Origin: Sphingomonadales bacterium
GTDB lineage: Bacteria; Pseudomonadota; Alphaproteobacteria; Sphingomonadales; Kordiimonadaceae
Assembly: GCA_011088215.1 (NCBI GenBank)
Contig: JAALKD010000041.1
Location: 1-33,221 of the forward strand
Reading direction: 5' to 3'
Length of the DNA stretch: 33,221 nt
Shown: one piece after another, positions 9,519 through 18,228 of the stretch
Numbering within the stretch: the stretch's first letter is position 1
How the letters are laid out: each line of letters begins with the position of its first letter
Notes under the pieces: generated by a model
Database searches by the model: none
What the model saw: the letters and a program-made list of their open reading frames with translations, nothing else
Told to the model about the DNA's origin: nothing
Made by a program: the position numbers and the translations under genes

Positions 9519-11732
9519 TTAGTAACGCCCCAGGTTCATGACCTTGGTCCAGGCTTTAACAAAATCATGGACGAAAGCCTCTTTTGGACCATCATAAGCA
9601 TAATATTCTGCCACCGCCCTAAGTTCGCTATTTGAGCCAAAAATCAAATCAACCGGCGTTGCGGTCCATTTTTTATCACCGGAACTACGGTCATAACCGC
9701 CGTAAACACCGTCAGAACCATCTGATTGTTTCCAAACTGTGGACATGTCCACCAAGTTTACAAAGAAATCGTTGCTGAGCGTACCGGGCCGCTTGGTAAA
9801 CACACCGTGCTGGGCCGAGCCGGCATTTGCATCCAGTGCGCGTAGGCCACCAACAAGCACGGTCATCTCAGGCACCGACAGCGTAAGGAGCGCGGCTTTT
9901 TCTACTAACATTTCCGCGGGCGACCGGGAGTTTCCGGCTTCGAAATAGTTGCGGAAGCCGTCCGCTGCTGGCTTGAGCAGATTAAATGATTTTACATCGG
10001 TCATCGCCTGAACGGCGTCTGTGCGACCTGGTGCGAAAGGAACGTCCACATCAACGCCGGCCTGATCAGCAGCCTGTTCGATCGCAGCCGCGCCCGCCAG
10101 CACAATCAGATCAGCCAGCGAGATTTGCTTACCGCCGGTTTGTGCGTTGTTGAAGTCATTGCGAATGCCCTCAAGCGCTGTCAAAACCCTGTCCAGCTCC
10201 ATTGGGTCATTGGCACCCCAGCTTTTTTGCGGCGCGAGGCGAACGCGTGCCCCGTTTGCACCGCCGCGCATGTCTGTTCCGCGGTAACTTGAAGCGGACG
10301 CCCAAGCGGTTTTAACGAGGTCAGACACAGAAAGGCTGGAAGCATTAATCGCCGCCTTCAAGGTGCTGATATCAGCGGCGGTAACCAACGGGTGGTCAAC
10401 TGCCGGTACCGGGTCCTGCCATATCAATTCTTCAGTTGGCACCATAGCGCCCAAATAACGAGACCTCGGGCCCATATCGCGGTGGGTTAACTTGAACCAC
10501 GCTTTGGCAAAGGCCAGCTCAAACTCTTCCGGGTCATCGAGAAAACGTTGGGAAATCTCGCGGTAAGACGGGTCCATCTTCAACGCAAGGTCGGTGGTCA
10601 GCATAATCGGCGCATGCCTTTTGTCAGGGTCGTGCGCGTCGGGTACCAGCTCAGAGGCTTGACCGTCTTTGGGTACCCATTGAATTGCGCCAGCTGGGCT
10701 TTCTGCAATTACCCAATCAAAAGCAAACAGATTTTGAAAGAAATTATGGGTCCATTCAGCCGGGCTGACTGTCCAGGCGCCCTCAAGTCCACTGGTGATT
10801 GTGTCTGCGCCACTACCGCTGCCATATTTGTTTTTCCAGCCAAGGCCCTGTTCTTCCAAGCCGGCGGCTTCGGGCTCGCGGCCCACATTGCCTTCGGGGC
10901 GTGCCGCACCGTGAGCTTTGCCGAAGGTATGCCCGCCAGCGATAAGCGCCACTGTTTCTTCGTCGCTCATCGCCATGCGACCAAAGGTGGCACGTATGTC
11001 GCGCGCTGCAGCCATTGGAGACCCGTTGCCGTTCGGTCCTTCCGGGTTCACATAAATAAGACCCATGCGGGAAGCAGCGAGTGGTTTTTTAAGGTCGCGA
11101 TTGCCGCTGTGTCGGTCACTGCCCAGCCATTCCCCTTCCGGACCCCAGTTAACGGTTTCCGGTTGCCAGGCATCTTCACGGCCACCGGCAAAACCAAAGG
11201 TCTTGAAACCCATGGATTCCATGCCGACTGTGCCCGCAAGAACCATCAGGTCAGCCCAGGAAATGGAACGCCCGTATTTTTGCTTGAGCGGCCACAATAG
11301 GCGCCGCGCCTTGTCCAGGTTTGCATTGTCGGGCCAACTGTTAAGCGGCGCAAAACGCTGCAAGCCACCATCGGCACCACCGCGTCCGTCAATCATGCGG
11401 TAGGTACCCGCACTATGCCATGACATGCGAATGAAAAACGGGCCATAGTGACCGTAATCTGCTGGCCACCAGTCTTGCGACGTGGTCATCAGCTCAACCA
11501 GATCCTGCTTAAGGGCCGCCAGGTCCAACGCCTTAAAGGCTTCCGCATAATTGAAATCGCCCGCTGGATCAGATCGATCCAGTTCCTGGCGTAGAGGGCC
11601 AAGGTCCAATCGGTTAGGCCACCAAAAATCATTGGTGATAGTTTGGTCGTTGGCACTGGCAGCGGTGGCTGGGCCAACTGCTGACAATCCGACCGTAAGA
11701 ATGGCAATTGCCGACAATGTGTGTTTAAGCAT
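9519..11732 (-). CDS. katG: Catalase-peroxidase KatG with signal peptide
   Basis: Haem enzyme that breaks down hydrogen peroxide by catalase and peroxidase reactions; 737 residues in the usual two-domain duplicated form. The distal site [11 protein letters not shown] supplies Arg, Trp and His. Trp there, Tyr in [13 protein letters not shown] and Met in GRMAMSDEE would form the Met-Tyr-Trp adduct, and [10 protein letters not shown] carries the proximal His. The C-terminal non-haem domain runs from about residue 430. Unlike most KatG, it begins with a Sec-like signal peptide ([18 protein letters not shown], cleavage near ATAA), so a periplasmic location is inferred, as for KatP/KatG2 types. AGGAGAGG precedes the ATG. 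The start overlaps the 3' end of the methyltransferase gene by eight bases. Confidence 0.97.
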   Translation of the reverse strand: MLKHTLSAIAILTVGLSAVGPATAASANDQTITNDFWWPNRLDLGPLRQELDRSDPAGDFNYAEAFKALDLAALKQDLVELMTTSQDWWPADYGHYGPFFIRMSWHSAGTYRMIDGRGGADGGLQRFAPLNSWPDNANLDKARRLLWPLKQKYGRSISWADLMVLAGTVGMESMGFKTFGFAGGREDAWQPETVNWGPEGEWLGSDRHSGNRDLKKPLAASRMGLIYVNPEGPNGNGSPMAAARDIRATFGRMAMSDEETVALIAGGHTFGKAHGAARPEGNVGREPEAAGLEEQGLGWKNKYGSGSGADTITSGLEGAWTVSPAEWTHNFFQNLFAFDWVIAESPAGAIQWVPKDGQASELVPDAHDPDKRHAPIMLTTDLALKMDPSYREISQRFLDDPEEFELAFAKAWFKLTHRDMGPRSRYLGAMVPTEELIWQDPVPAVDHPLVTAADISTLKAAINASSLSVSDLVKTAWASASSYRGTDMRGGANGARVRLAPQKSWGANDPMELDRVLTALEGIRNDFNNAQTGGKQISLADLIVLAGAAAIEQAADQAGVDVDVPFAPGRTDAVQAMTDVKSFNLLKPAADGFRNYFEAGNSRSPAEMLVEKAALLTLSVPEMTVLVGGLRALDANAGSAQHGVFTKRPGTLSNDFFVNLVDMSTVWKQSDGSDGVYGGYDRSSGDKKWTATPVDLIFGSNSELRAVAEYYAYDGPKEAFVHDFVKAWTKVMNLGRY

Positions 11733-12303
11733 GGGAACCTCTCCTGAAATGATGAGATTCCACGTTAAGATGATGGTTTAAATTTACATAGGGTGCTTTC
11801 CCGAAAAACTGCATTATCGGCAGCAGAATTTTCAACAAGCGCCATTTCAGCGGTGTGCCCGCGCCGAGCTTGCAGACGGTTTTGGATATAAAAAGCCCGC
11901 CCGGCTTCAGGCGGCGGCTGATGATCCCAAGTGCCGCAGGCACATCCTCCAGCAGATGCAATATATTGTGAGCAAGAACAGCATCAAAAGGGTCAGCAGC
12001 AAAGCCAGTGTCCAAAACATCTTCCTGAACAAAATCAACATTCGATATGCCGTCAGCCAGCGCTTTGCTGCGACCGATCTCGATCATTTTGCCTGACAAA
12101 TCACTGGCGGTAATCTGGCTCACATTTTTCGCCAGCAACAGCGCGGTCGAACCAGTGCCACAGCCAACCTCCAAAACGTGGTCTTCCTTGTTCAAATAGC
12201 TCCGTGTTTTGTTAAGTGTGTGAAGATAAGCTTTCTCGTCAGAGATCGGTGCTTTGGCATATTTCTCTGATACTTTGTCCCAAAATACTGTCGCGTCTTG
12301 CAT
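11725..12303 (-). CDS. Class I SAM methyltransferase, probably C-terminally truncated
   Basis: A 192-residue methyltransferase of the Methyltransf_11/25 type: VLEVGCGTG at 43-51, TASDLS at about 65-70, [14 protein letters not shown] near 107-120, and [10 protein letters not shown] near 132-141. Related proteins continue for a further few dozen residues after an APYV(N/R) segment with a final strand pair. Here, after YVN at 172-174, the frame continues into what is plainly the katG leader, giving a His-rich tail ending RRGSHA. I infer that the original 3' end was lost when katG was placed next to it, near base 11781. It may still be functional or may be a decaying remnant. It diverges from the LysR gene across 85 bp. 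Confidence 0.8.
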   Translation of the reverse strand: MQDATVFWDKVSEKYAKAPISDEKAYLHTLNKTRSYLNKEDHVLEVGCGTGSTALLLAKNVSQITASDLSGKMIEIGRSKALADGISNVDFVQEDVLDTGFAADPFDAVLAHNILHLLEDVPAALGIISRRLKPGGLFISKTVCKLGAGTPLKWRLLKILLPIMQFFGKAPYVNLNHHLNVESHHFRRGSHA

Positions 12304-12388
12304 TGTTTTTCTCCTTATTCATTAGAAATACATAAACACATCACAAATATAAATTGTCGAAATAATACCATCTGATATACAAAAATGC

Positions 12389-13285
12389 ATGAATTGGAAT
12401 GCTGTATCATTTGACTGGAATCAGGCGCGGGCTTTCCTCGCGACTGTGGAGGAAGGCTCTTTATCTGCGGCCGCGCGCCAGCTTGGCCTCACTCAGCCCA
12501 CGCTCGGTCGGCAGGTGGCTGCACTGGAGGCTACGCTTGACGTCACGCTATTTGAACGTATCGGAAAGTCGCTCGTACTGACAGAATCAGGGCTGGAACT
12601 ATTGGACCATGTGCGAGCGATGTTTGATGCGGCCAATCGGGTTTCGTTAACTGCGTCGGGGCAGTCACAGGCCATTGAAGGACGTATCCGCATCACGGCA
12701 TCAGATGTAATGTCCGCATATATTTTACCTAAGGCCCTCAAAAAATTGCGCAAAATTGCACCCCTGATGGACATCGATGTCGTTGCTGTTAACGATATCC
12801 AAAACCTGCAACTGCGCGAGGCCGATATTGCCATAAGACATGTGCGCCCCGAGCAACCTGACTTGATCGCGAAACTTATCGGAGACGGTGCCGCGCATTT
12901 TTACGCCTCAAAAAGTTACTTACGCAAACATGGCCGGCCAACCAGCAAAAGCGACCTATCCAGCCACAGTTTTATCGGCTTCGGCGACAACCAGCGCATG
13001 GTGGATACCCTCAATCAAATGGGGATGTCGTTAACGCCCAGTAATTTTCGGGTGGGTTCAAAAAACGGATTGGTCGCCTGGGAATTGGCACGCAGCGGAA
13101 TGGGTATTGTCATAATGTCCGATAAAGTCGGCGAACCGTCGAAGGATATGGAACGTTTGCTTCCCGAAATGGACCCCATGCTGTTCCCTATCTGGCTCAT
13201 CGCACACCGGGAACTTCACACCAGCCGCCGCGTTCGGGTTGCCTACGACCTGCTGGCCGACTTTCTGGTAAAAGAAATGATTTAG
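12389..13285 (+). CDS. LysR-family transcriptional regulator
   Basis: A 298-residue regulator. The N-terminal winged HTH (about residues 9-70) has the family pattern FLATVEEGSLSAAARQLGLTQPTLGRQVAALE, and a periplasmic-binding-like effector domain runs from about 95 to 298. LysR proteins usually control a divergent neighbour and themselves, so the methyltransferase gene across the 85-bp AT-rich gap is the likely target, with DUF3052 nine bases downstream as an operon partner. It is not an evident OxyR: the paired regulatory cysteines are absent (no Cys is visible in the effector domain). It should therefore not be assumed to control katG. Confidence 0.93.
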   Translation: MNWNAVSFDWNQARAFLATVEEGSLSAAARQLGLTQPTLGRQVAALEATLDVTLFERIGKSLVLTESGLELLDHVRAMFDAANRVSLTASGQSQAIEGRIRITASDVMSAYILPKALKKLRKIAPLMDIDVVAVNDIQNLQLREADIAIRHVRPEQPDLIAKLIGDGAAHFYASKSYLRKHGRPTSKSDLSSHSFIGFGDNQRMVDTLNQMGMSLTPSNFRVGSKNGLVAWELARSGMGIVIMSDKVGEPSKDMERLLPEMDPMLFPIWLIAHRELHTSRRVRVAYDLLADFLVKEMI

Positions 13286-13294
13286 GAGGCATAT

Positions 13295-13693
13295 ATGGCA
13301 GGATATTCAGGCACACCGCTTATCAAAAAGCTGGGCATTAAGGACGGAATGCGGGTTTCATTCGTTCATGCGCCTGACCACTACAGTGCCCTGCTGGGTG
13401 CTATACCAACAGGCATTGACGAGACCAAAACCAAAGGCATCAATTTCACTCACGCCTTCTATTATGAACGCGCTAATTTTGAGCAAGAACTATCGGGCTT
13501 AATGAAGCAAATGGCACGTGATGGCATGATCTGGATCTCGTGGCCCAAGAAGGCCTCGAAAGTTTCAACCACGATGAGCGAAGACATCGTCCGCGAAGTC
13601 GCGCTGCCCATAGGCCTGGTGGACGTGAAAGTTTGCGCTGTCGATGAGGTTTGGTCGGGTCTGAAGTTGATGATACGCAAGGAGTTACGTTAA
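13295..13693 (+). CDS. DUF3052 family protein
   Basis: A 132-residue protein of the DUF3052 type, recognised by its start AGYSGTPLIKKLGIKDGM, the central MIWISWPKKASKV segment and the end LVDVKVCAVDEVWSGLKLMIRKE. The family has no established function; the fold resembles a small Rossmann-like domain. AGGAGG lies just before the ATG and overlaps the end of lysR, so the two genes are co-transcribed. The LysR/methyltransferase/DUF3052 neighbourhood hints at a shared but unknown task. Confidence 0.85.
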   Translation: MAGYSGTPLIKKLGIKDGMRVSFVHAPDHYSALLGAIPTGIDETKTKGINFTHAFYYERANFEQELSGLMKQMARDGMIWISWPKKASKVSTTMSEDIVREVALPIGLVDVKVCAVDEVWSGLKLMIRKELR

Positions 13694-13761
13694 CCTACCG
13701 GTCATGTATATGCATTCTGATAAAGACGCGTTAGTATTCAGCTATACGTAGGAGGCTATAG

Positions 13762-14781
13762 ATTCCCAACAAAATAAAAGTAACACTAGTATGGTTCGGC
13801 TATTTCTTTGTTAACTTTATATGTTCATTCATAGTAGGCGAAGGAACACCTAGGTTTTTAGTTTGGGCAAACAATTACTTCGAACTAGCTGGTGAATTCA
13901 ATTACATCTTAGTGCAATATCTTGCATATTTCATTACCTTTACATTGCTGTTGACTGTTGAACTCACAGTTTTCATTCATAGCAACATAAACGCTCTTAC
14001 ATCCAAAATAGAAACCAAAACCAAAAGCGCTGTACAACAAGAAGTGAAAAAGTCGTTAGAACAGTCGTTCCTTTCCTCACTTTTACCAAAACTTGACAAA
14101 CAAAATGAAACAAAAGATTCAATACTTAAGTTAAATGCCAAAATATCCGGCACTCTAACCAGAGTGTCAGAGCCCCTGAGGCCAATCGCAAGTGAAATAG
14201 CACTAATACAATCAGATAGTTTTCTTCAAGAGTTAACTGAATCAGTAAATACTAGCTGGAAAACCAGCCCACTCAACGGATTCAAAATTACGGAAATGCT
14301 TTTGCAACGATCAAAAGATTATTGGATCATAGATAGCGATACATATGATTGGAAAGAATACTGGACCGATGCATGGCATGAATTCTCTGCCAAGTTAAGG
14401 CAGCGGAAAGAAATTTCAAAATCCTGGGTATTTTATCTCTCCGAAAGACAAATGCAGGATAACTGGAAGCAAATTAAAGAAACCAAATCGTACGTAACAA
14501 ACCATGGTTTTTCTGCACATCATGCTGAACCAAATAACATTTCGACTGTAATTGGTAACAAGAATAATTTGCTAAAAGCATATAGGAACATAGAGATTTT
14601 TGACAACAAGGTAGCAATACTTTGGAAGCTGGATGAGCAAGGTTTTCGGACAAAAGAACTAATTGAAGTTAAAATTGTTGATTTAGAGTCCGCGCCAGAA
14701 ATTAAAACTTTTATTGTCGCCATCAGAGATCATAGCAAACCACTAACATCAAGTATTGTGCGGCGTTATAACAGGAGTTGA
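13762..14781 (+). CDS. Orphan two-TM membrane protein, probable ATT start
   Basis: Not recognised. The frame has no ATG, GTG, TTG or CTG between the upstream TAG (13759-13761) and a GTG at 13912, but starting at the GTG would cut through a membrane helix. GGAGG at 13751-13755 sits six bases before ATT at 13762, an ideal spacing. That start gives 339 residues with a basic N-terminus (IPNKIK), TM1 (about 8-28), a short outer loop, and TM2 (about 46-72). A Lys/Glu/Gln-rich coiled coil (about 75-120) follows, then a Trp/Tyr-rich soluble domain from about 140 to the end. Both termini are predicted cytoplasmic. The gene is clearly AT-richer than its neighbours, suggesting transfer. The conventional call would be 13912-14781 (289 residues). 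A frameshift-free but sequencing-altered start cannot be excluded. Confidence 0.65.
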   Translation: MPNKIKVTLVWFGYFFVNFICSFIVGEGTPRFLVWANNYFELAGEFNYILVQYLAYFITFTLLLTVELTVFIHSNINALTSKIETKTKSAVQQEVKKSLEQSFLSSLLPKLDKQNETKDSILKLNAKISGTLTRVSEPLRPIASEIALIQSDSFLQELTESVNTSWKTSPLNGFKITEMLLQRSKDYWIIDSDTYDWKEYWTDAWHEFSAKLRQRKEISKSWVFYLSERQMQDNWKQIKETKSYVTNHGFSAHHAEPNNISTVIGNKNNLLKAYRNIEIFDNKVAILWKLDEQGFRTKELIEVKIVDLESAPEIKTFIVAIRDHSKPLTSSIVRRYNRS

Positions 14782-14860
14782 ACTGCTCTGATAATTTTAA
14801 CAAAAATCGCACGTGGCGAATGTACAAAAATATTTACCCAAGACGTTTAATTCTTAATAA

Positions 14861-15535
14861 TTATGATGCTTGGACAACATAATCTAGATGGCCAGTCTTC
14901 ACCCACACCCGAGCACCGCTTTCTCCCGCGGTCATCGCCAGGTTGTAGCCTTGCGGCACCCTTAACCAGCTATTTTTACCAAATGTTTCGCCCGATTCGG
15001 CGAAGCCGCCCTCCAGCACCAGCAGCTCAGCACCGCCTGCTGCGTCGATACCAACAGTTACACCTGCTGCCCAACGTTCAAGCCGCACGTCCTCACGCGT
15101 GTCTTTATAGAGTGGCATTGTTTCAACGCCTTTGCGCCCACGCTCGGCAACGAAATTTGTTTCGCGCGTGTTAATGTTTACATGGGTGCGATCATCCATA
15201 TCGAACTGCCACAGCTTAACGAAAATGACACAGCCCGCTTCTGATCCGGGCGTGTGAAAAGAAGTTGGCGGGTTGCGTATATATGAGCCGGCTGGAAAAT
15301 CTCCGTGTTCATCCTGAAACACCCCATCCAGCACAATAAATTCCTCACCGCCAGTGTGGGTATGTGCGGAAAAATAGCTGCCAGGATCATAGCGCACGAT
15401 AGTAGTGGCGCGCGCCACCTCATCACCGATCCGGTCCAGCATGCGGCGGCTTACACCTTTCATTGGCGAGGCAAGCCAGTCCAAAGTTTCGCTGTGAACC
15501 ACCGCACGGGCGCCAAAATCTGCATTGATGTCCAT
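14861..15535 (-). CDS. ChrR-like bicupin protein
   Basis: A 224-residue protein made of two cupin barrels. The first (about residues 20-120) has the metal-site pattern SAHTHTGGEEFIVLDGVF followed by GSYIRNPPTSFHTPG, typical of ChrR/anti-sigma-associated cupins. The second (about 140-222) has lost the histidines (AELLVLEGGF, GKNSWLRVPQGYN). There is no N-terminal zinc-binding anti-sigma domain and no adjacent ECF sigma gene, so it is likely a stand-alone enzyme or stress protein. AAGGATAA precedes the ATG. It lies 54 bp after the GST gene on the same strand, so the two probably form an operon under the TetR regulator. Confidence 0.85.
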   Translation of the reverse strand: MDINADFGARAVVHSETLDWLASPMKGVSRRMLDRIGDEVARATTIVRYDPGSYFSAHTHTGGEEFIVLDGVFQDEHGDFPAGSYIRNPPTSFHTPGSEAGCVIFVKLWQFDMDDRTHVNINTRETNFVAERGRKGVETMPLYKDTREDVRLERWAAGVTVGIDAAGGAELLVLEGGFAESGETFGKNSWLRVPQGYNLAMTAGESGARVWVKTGHLDYVVQAS

Positions 15536-15589
15536 AACGTTATCCTTGTGAAGTGGCGGGCCCTACGGCCCACCAATAACCTAACTCAA

Positions 15590-16216
15590 TCACGCCAAAG
15601 CTGCCATGCTCGGGCGGGCACCCATCCGGGCTTTCCACGCCGCAATATTTCCAAACTCCTCCGGGGTTTCAATACCGGCAAAATCGGCAAAACCGAATCC
15701 GGCGAATGCGGTGATATCCGCAACAGTTAGCCGATCACCGGCAAGATAGTCGCTATCGGCTAGCTTCGCGTCAATCCATGCCATTGTCTTAAGCGCGATA
15801 TCGCGGCGCCGATTGCCGTAGTCTTTATTCTCATACAATTCAATATCCGGGCCGAGGCCAGTTGTTGCCATGTGAAAATAGTTGCCAACAGCATCCAGAA
15901 GCCCGTCTTCCACTTTGCGCTGCAGCATGTGAATGACGCCGCGTTCCTTTGCGTTAAGTCCGGTAAGCGTGGGTTCGCCGCTTACATGGTCAAGATAATC
16001 TGTTATCGCCGCACATTCGGACAGAATAGTGCCATCCTCCAGTTCCAGAACCGGTACCATAGCTGACGGATTAATGGCCAAAAATTCCGGTTTGCGATGC
16101 TCGCCCGCCGGCACGTCAACATTAATAAATTCAACGCCATCCTGCAGGCCTTTTTCAGCAAGGGCCAAGCGAACGCGGGCTGGGTTGGGGAAAGCTTTGT
16201 AATCATAAATACGCAT
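15590..16216 (-). CDS. Glutathione S-transferase family protein
   Basis: A 208-residue soluble GST. The thioredoxin-fold domain (about 1-80) starts MRIYDYKAFPNPARVRLALAEKG and contains the cis-Pro region AMVPVLELEDGTILSECAAITDYL, in which the Ser-Glu/Cys pair contacts glutathione. The helical C-terminal domain includes the N-capping box motif LTVADITAFAGFGFAD near 160-175. Its role is probably conjugation or detoxification; the substrate is unknown. AAAGGAAAA precedes the ATG. It is divergent from the TetR gene with a palindromic operator between, and probably co-transcribed with the downstream bicupin. Confidence 0.92.
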   Translation of the reverse strand: MRIYDYKAFPNPARVRLALAEKGLQDGVEFINVDVPAGEHRKPEFLAINPSAMVPVLELEDGTILSECAAITDYLDHVSGEPTLTGLNAKERGVIHMLQRKVEDGLLDAVGNYFHMATTGLGPDIELYENKDYGNRRRDIALKTMAWIDAKLADSDYLAGDRLTVADITAFAGFGFADFAGIETPEEFGNIAAWKARMGARPSMAALA

Positions 16217-16248
16217 CTGTTTTCCTTTGCGGGGGTTGATTGTGATTT

Positions 16249-16286
16249 AAATTTATCTATCTACTGATAGGTAGATAGATAAATTT
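16249..16286. promoter_or_regulatory. Perfect 16-bp inverted repeat, candidate TetR operator
   Basis: AAATTTATCTATCTAC (16249-16264) and its exact reverse complement (16271-16286) flank a six-base spacer TGATAG. It lies in the 117-bp gap between the divergent GST and TetR genes, where a TetR dimer or pair of dimers would repress both. The core CTATCTAC...GTAGATAG recurs at 16314-16331. Confidence 0.75.
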
Positions 16287-16313
16287 ACTTAATCGAAATA
16301 TCCTTGTCAACCC

Positions 16314-16331
16314 CTATCTTCTGGTAGATAG
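16314..16331. promoter_or_regulatory. Second operator-like dyad at the tetR start
   Basis: CTATCT and AGATAG flank a six-base centre, repeating the core of the larger palindrome at 16249-16286. It ends two bases before the ATG at 16334 and occupies the place where a Shine-Dalgarno would be; none is seen. This fits autorepression and a leaderless or weakly initiated mRNA. Confidence 0.6.
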
Positions 16332-16333
16332 TT

Positions 16334-16912
16334 ATGCGTATGGAACAAAAAATATATTCCCCGAAAGCCAATGAAATTCTGGATGTGGCCGAAGCTCACA
16401 TGCGAATGGGCGGCTTTGACGCAATCAGTTTCCGCGACCTTGCAAGTGCTGTGGGAGTGAAAAGCGCGAGCGTACATTATCATTTTCCGCAGAAGACGGA
16501 CTTGGGCAAAGCGGTTGTAGCGCGCTACCGCGAACGAGTGGTTGCAGCCCTCGGCGACCCGCAGGACGCACGAACGCCCATCGCCAAACTAAAGCTATTG
16601 TGTGCGGTATATTCCGCTGCACTGAGCGACGGCGACAGTGTTTGCTTGTGCTGTGTGCTGGGGGCAGAAGCGCGCTACCTGCCACCGGACGTGGCGGCAG
16701 AGGTGCGGCTGTTTTTCGAAACGATGACCAATTGGACCAGAGATGCACTGGCTGCGGGCCTGTCAAAGACCAAAGCGGCCGACGCGGCAACCCACATCAT
16801 CGGGGCGCTGCAAGGAGCCATGGTGTTATCTGTCGCATTGGGCGATGACAACCACCTCAAAAACACTCAGAAAACACTGATGCGTTTCGTAAAAAAGGAC
16901 TTAGCTGACTAA
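16334..16912 (+). CDS. TetR/AcrR-family transcriptional regulator
   Basis: A 192-residue repressor. The N-terminal HTH (about residues 12-60) reads ILDVAEAHMRMGGFDAISFRDLASAVGVKSASVHYHFPQKTDL, a textbook TetR signature. The C-terminal ligand domain contains a conspicuous DSVCLCCVLGAEA stretch near 98-110; cysteines at this place occur in relatives and could sense electrophiles or oxidants, but this is inference. It is divergent from GST-bicupin with two copies of a shared dyad in between, so it most likely represses them and itself. Start may be ATG 16334 or 16340. Its stop overlaps the convergent pyrF stop by four bases. Confidence 0.93.
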   Translation: MRMEQKIYSPKANEILDVAEAHMRMGGFDAISFRDLASAVGVKSASVHYHFPQKTDLGKAVVARYRERVVAALGDPQDARTPIAKLKLLCAVYSAALSDGDSVCLCCVLGAEARYLPPDVAAEVRLFFETMTNWTRDALAAGLSKTKAADAATHIIGALQGAMVLSVALGDDNHLKNTQKTLMRFVKKDLAD

Positions 16913-17637
16913 CCTTTCAAGCTGTCAGCAATGTCTTTAGCCGCAGCAACGGGGTCAGCTGCACCGGTTATCGGTCTGCCAATCACCAGCACATCAGCTC
17001 CGGCGGACACTGCCTGCTTGGGCGTCATCACCCTTTTCTGGTCACCGGCGGCTGAACCGACAGGGCGAATCCCCGGCACAACAAGCCGGAAATCATGGGC
17101 CGTTTGGCTGCGCACCATGGCAATTTCTCTGGGGCTGCAAACAATACCGTCCAGACCGGACGCTTGGGCAAGGCTCGCTAACGTAGGCACAACCGTATCC
17201 GTCGTGCCAGAAAGTGACATGGCAGCCAGATCATCATTATCGAGGCTGGTCAAAAGCGTTACCCCAACAACCCACGGTGCGGTCACGCCGTGCCGCTCTG
17301 CTTCTTCGGCGGCTGTTTCAGCGGCGCGGCGCATCATTTCAGGGCCGCCCTGAGTATGGATCGTAAGAATTTTGGGTGCCAGTGGCATCACGGCCCGGAT
17401 CGCGCCGACCACGGTATTGGGAATGTCGTGAAACTTCAGGTCAAGGAATATCGGCATGCCGGTTTCAGCGACCATTTTAAAACCGTCTGCCCCCGCCGAA
17501 CAATAAAACTCCAGACCAAGCTTAATGCCCCCGACAACGCCGAGCAGCTTTTTCGCAGTGTCAGCGGCCACCTCTCTGTTGGTGGTATCGAGAGCGCAAA
17601 AAATCCGGTCGCTTGGTTGCTGAAATTCACCGTTCAT
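16909..17637 (-). CDS. pyrF: Orotidine 5'-phosphate decarboxylase
   Basis: Last step of de novo UMP synthesis in the cytoplasm. It has 242 residues, a TIM barrel with the catalytic motif FLDLKFHDIPNTV (Lys and Asp of the Asp-Lys-Asp tetrad), the phosphate-gripping VVPGIRP and the final VLVIGRPIT. The start is ATG 17637, with GGGG about seven bases upstream; the longer frame to 17652 begins with TTG and lacks support. It lies 77 bp downstream of the lapA-like gene and may be transcribed with ihfB-lapA. Confidence 0.96.
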   Translation of the reverse strand: MNGEFQQPSDRIFCALDTTNREVAADTAKKLLGVVGGIKLGLEFYCSAGADGFKMVAETGMPIFLDLKFHDIPNTVVGAIRAVMPLAPKILTIHTQGGPEMMRRAAETAAEEAERHGVTAPWVVGVTLLTSLDNDDLAAMSLSGTTDTVVPTLASLAQASGLDGIVCSPREIAMVRSQTAHDFRLVVPGIRPVGSAAGDQKRVMTPKQAVSAGADVLVIGRPITGAADPVAAAKDIADSLKG

Positions 17638-17714
17638 AAAAGGCCCCTGCAATTACATTGATCATGTGGGTGGTAACGCCAAACTAGCCAAAGAACAAGC
17701 CTGCTCAAGCAAAC

Positions 17715-18086
17715 TTACTTTTTCGGAGCCAGTTCAGTGCTATCGCTGGTGTCACTGGCAGCAGTGTGCGCCTTAGCAGCACGGTGCTGGTGCGCGTCTT
17801 CCGCTAGCGCCGATACCTGCCCTTCCAGGTAATCGGTACGCCGTTCAGCTTTGCGTCGCTTGGCAAACCCCTGCAGACGCAGCCAACCGGTAACACCCGC
17901 GGCGGCAACAACGCCGATAAAAATACCCAGGAATAAAAGAAGATAAGCCGGCATCGGTGGCATGAAACCCAAGGGCTCGACCGACAACACAATCGGCTGG
18001 CGATTATTGATAGCAAACAAAATTAGGATAAGAGCAAAAACAAGCCAAAGCAGACGGCGACATATAATCCAGAAACTCTTCAACAT
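17715..18086 (-). CDS. LapA-domain (DUF1049) membrane protein
   Basis: A small inner-membrane protein of about 123 residues. It has two hydrophobic segments (LLWLVFALILILFAINNRQ and AYLLLFLGIFIGVVAAAGV) separated by the conserved NR.P..LS.EPLGF stretch, then a basic, probably coiled-coil cytoplasmic tail. In enterobacteria LapA works with LapB in LPS regulation; that role in this lineage is an inference from the domain alone. Its position between ihfB and pyrF is typical for alphaproteobacteria. I chose ATG 18086; a TTG at 18119 would add eleven residues. Confidence 0.85.
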   Translation of the reverse strand: MLKSFWIICRRLLWLVFALILILFAINNRQPIVLSVEPLGFMPPMPAYLLLFLGIFIGVVAAAGVTGWLRLQGFAKRRKAERRTDYLEGQVSALAEDAHQHRAAKAHTAASDTSDSTELAPKK

Positions 18087-18228
18087 GAAACAAGGTCTCG
18101 CCAAACAATTTGCGAACAATAAGGAGCCACACGAAAATATGTGTCTTTGTGGTGAAAATGAGTCGAATCAACCCCCAAACCAGGAGGTAGCAGTTTCAAA
18201 AGCCAAGCACCCAAATTATTGATTCAGG

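Noticed and set aside
12389..13285. OxyR controlling katG
   Set aside because: The LysR protein lacks the OxyR redox cysteines and diverges from the methyltransferase, not katG.
13912..14781. GTG 13912 as the start of the orphan membrane protein
   Set aside because: It falls within a membrane helix and lacks a well-placed ribosome-binding site; the ATT with GGAGG fits better, though the shorter call is what a standard gene finder would give.
14861..15535. ChrR anti-sigma factor with partner ECF sigma
   Set aside because: The zinc-binding anti-sigma domain is absent and no sigma gene is adjacent; only the cupin part is similar.
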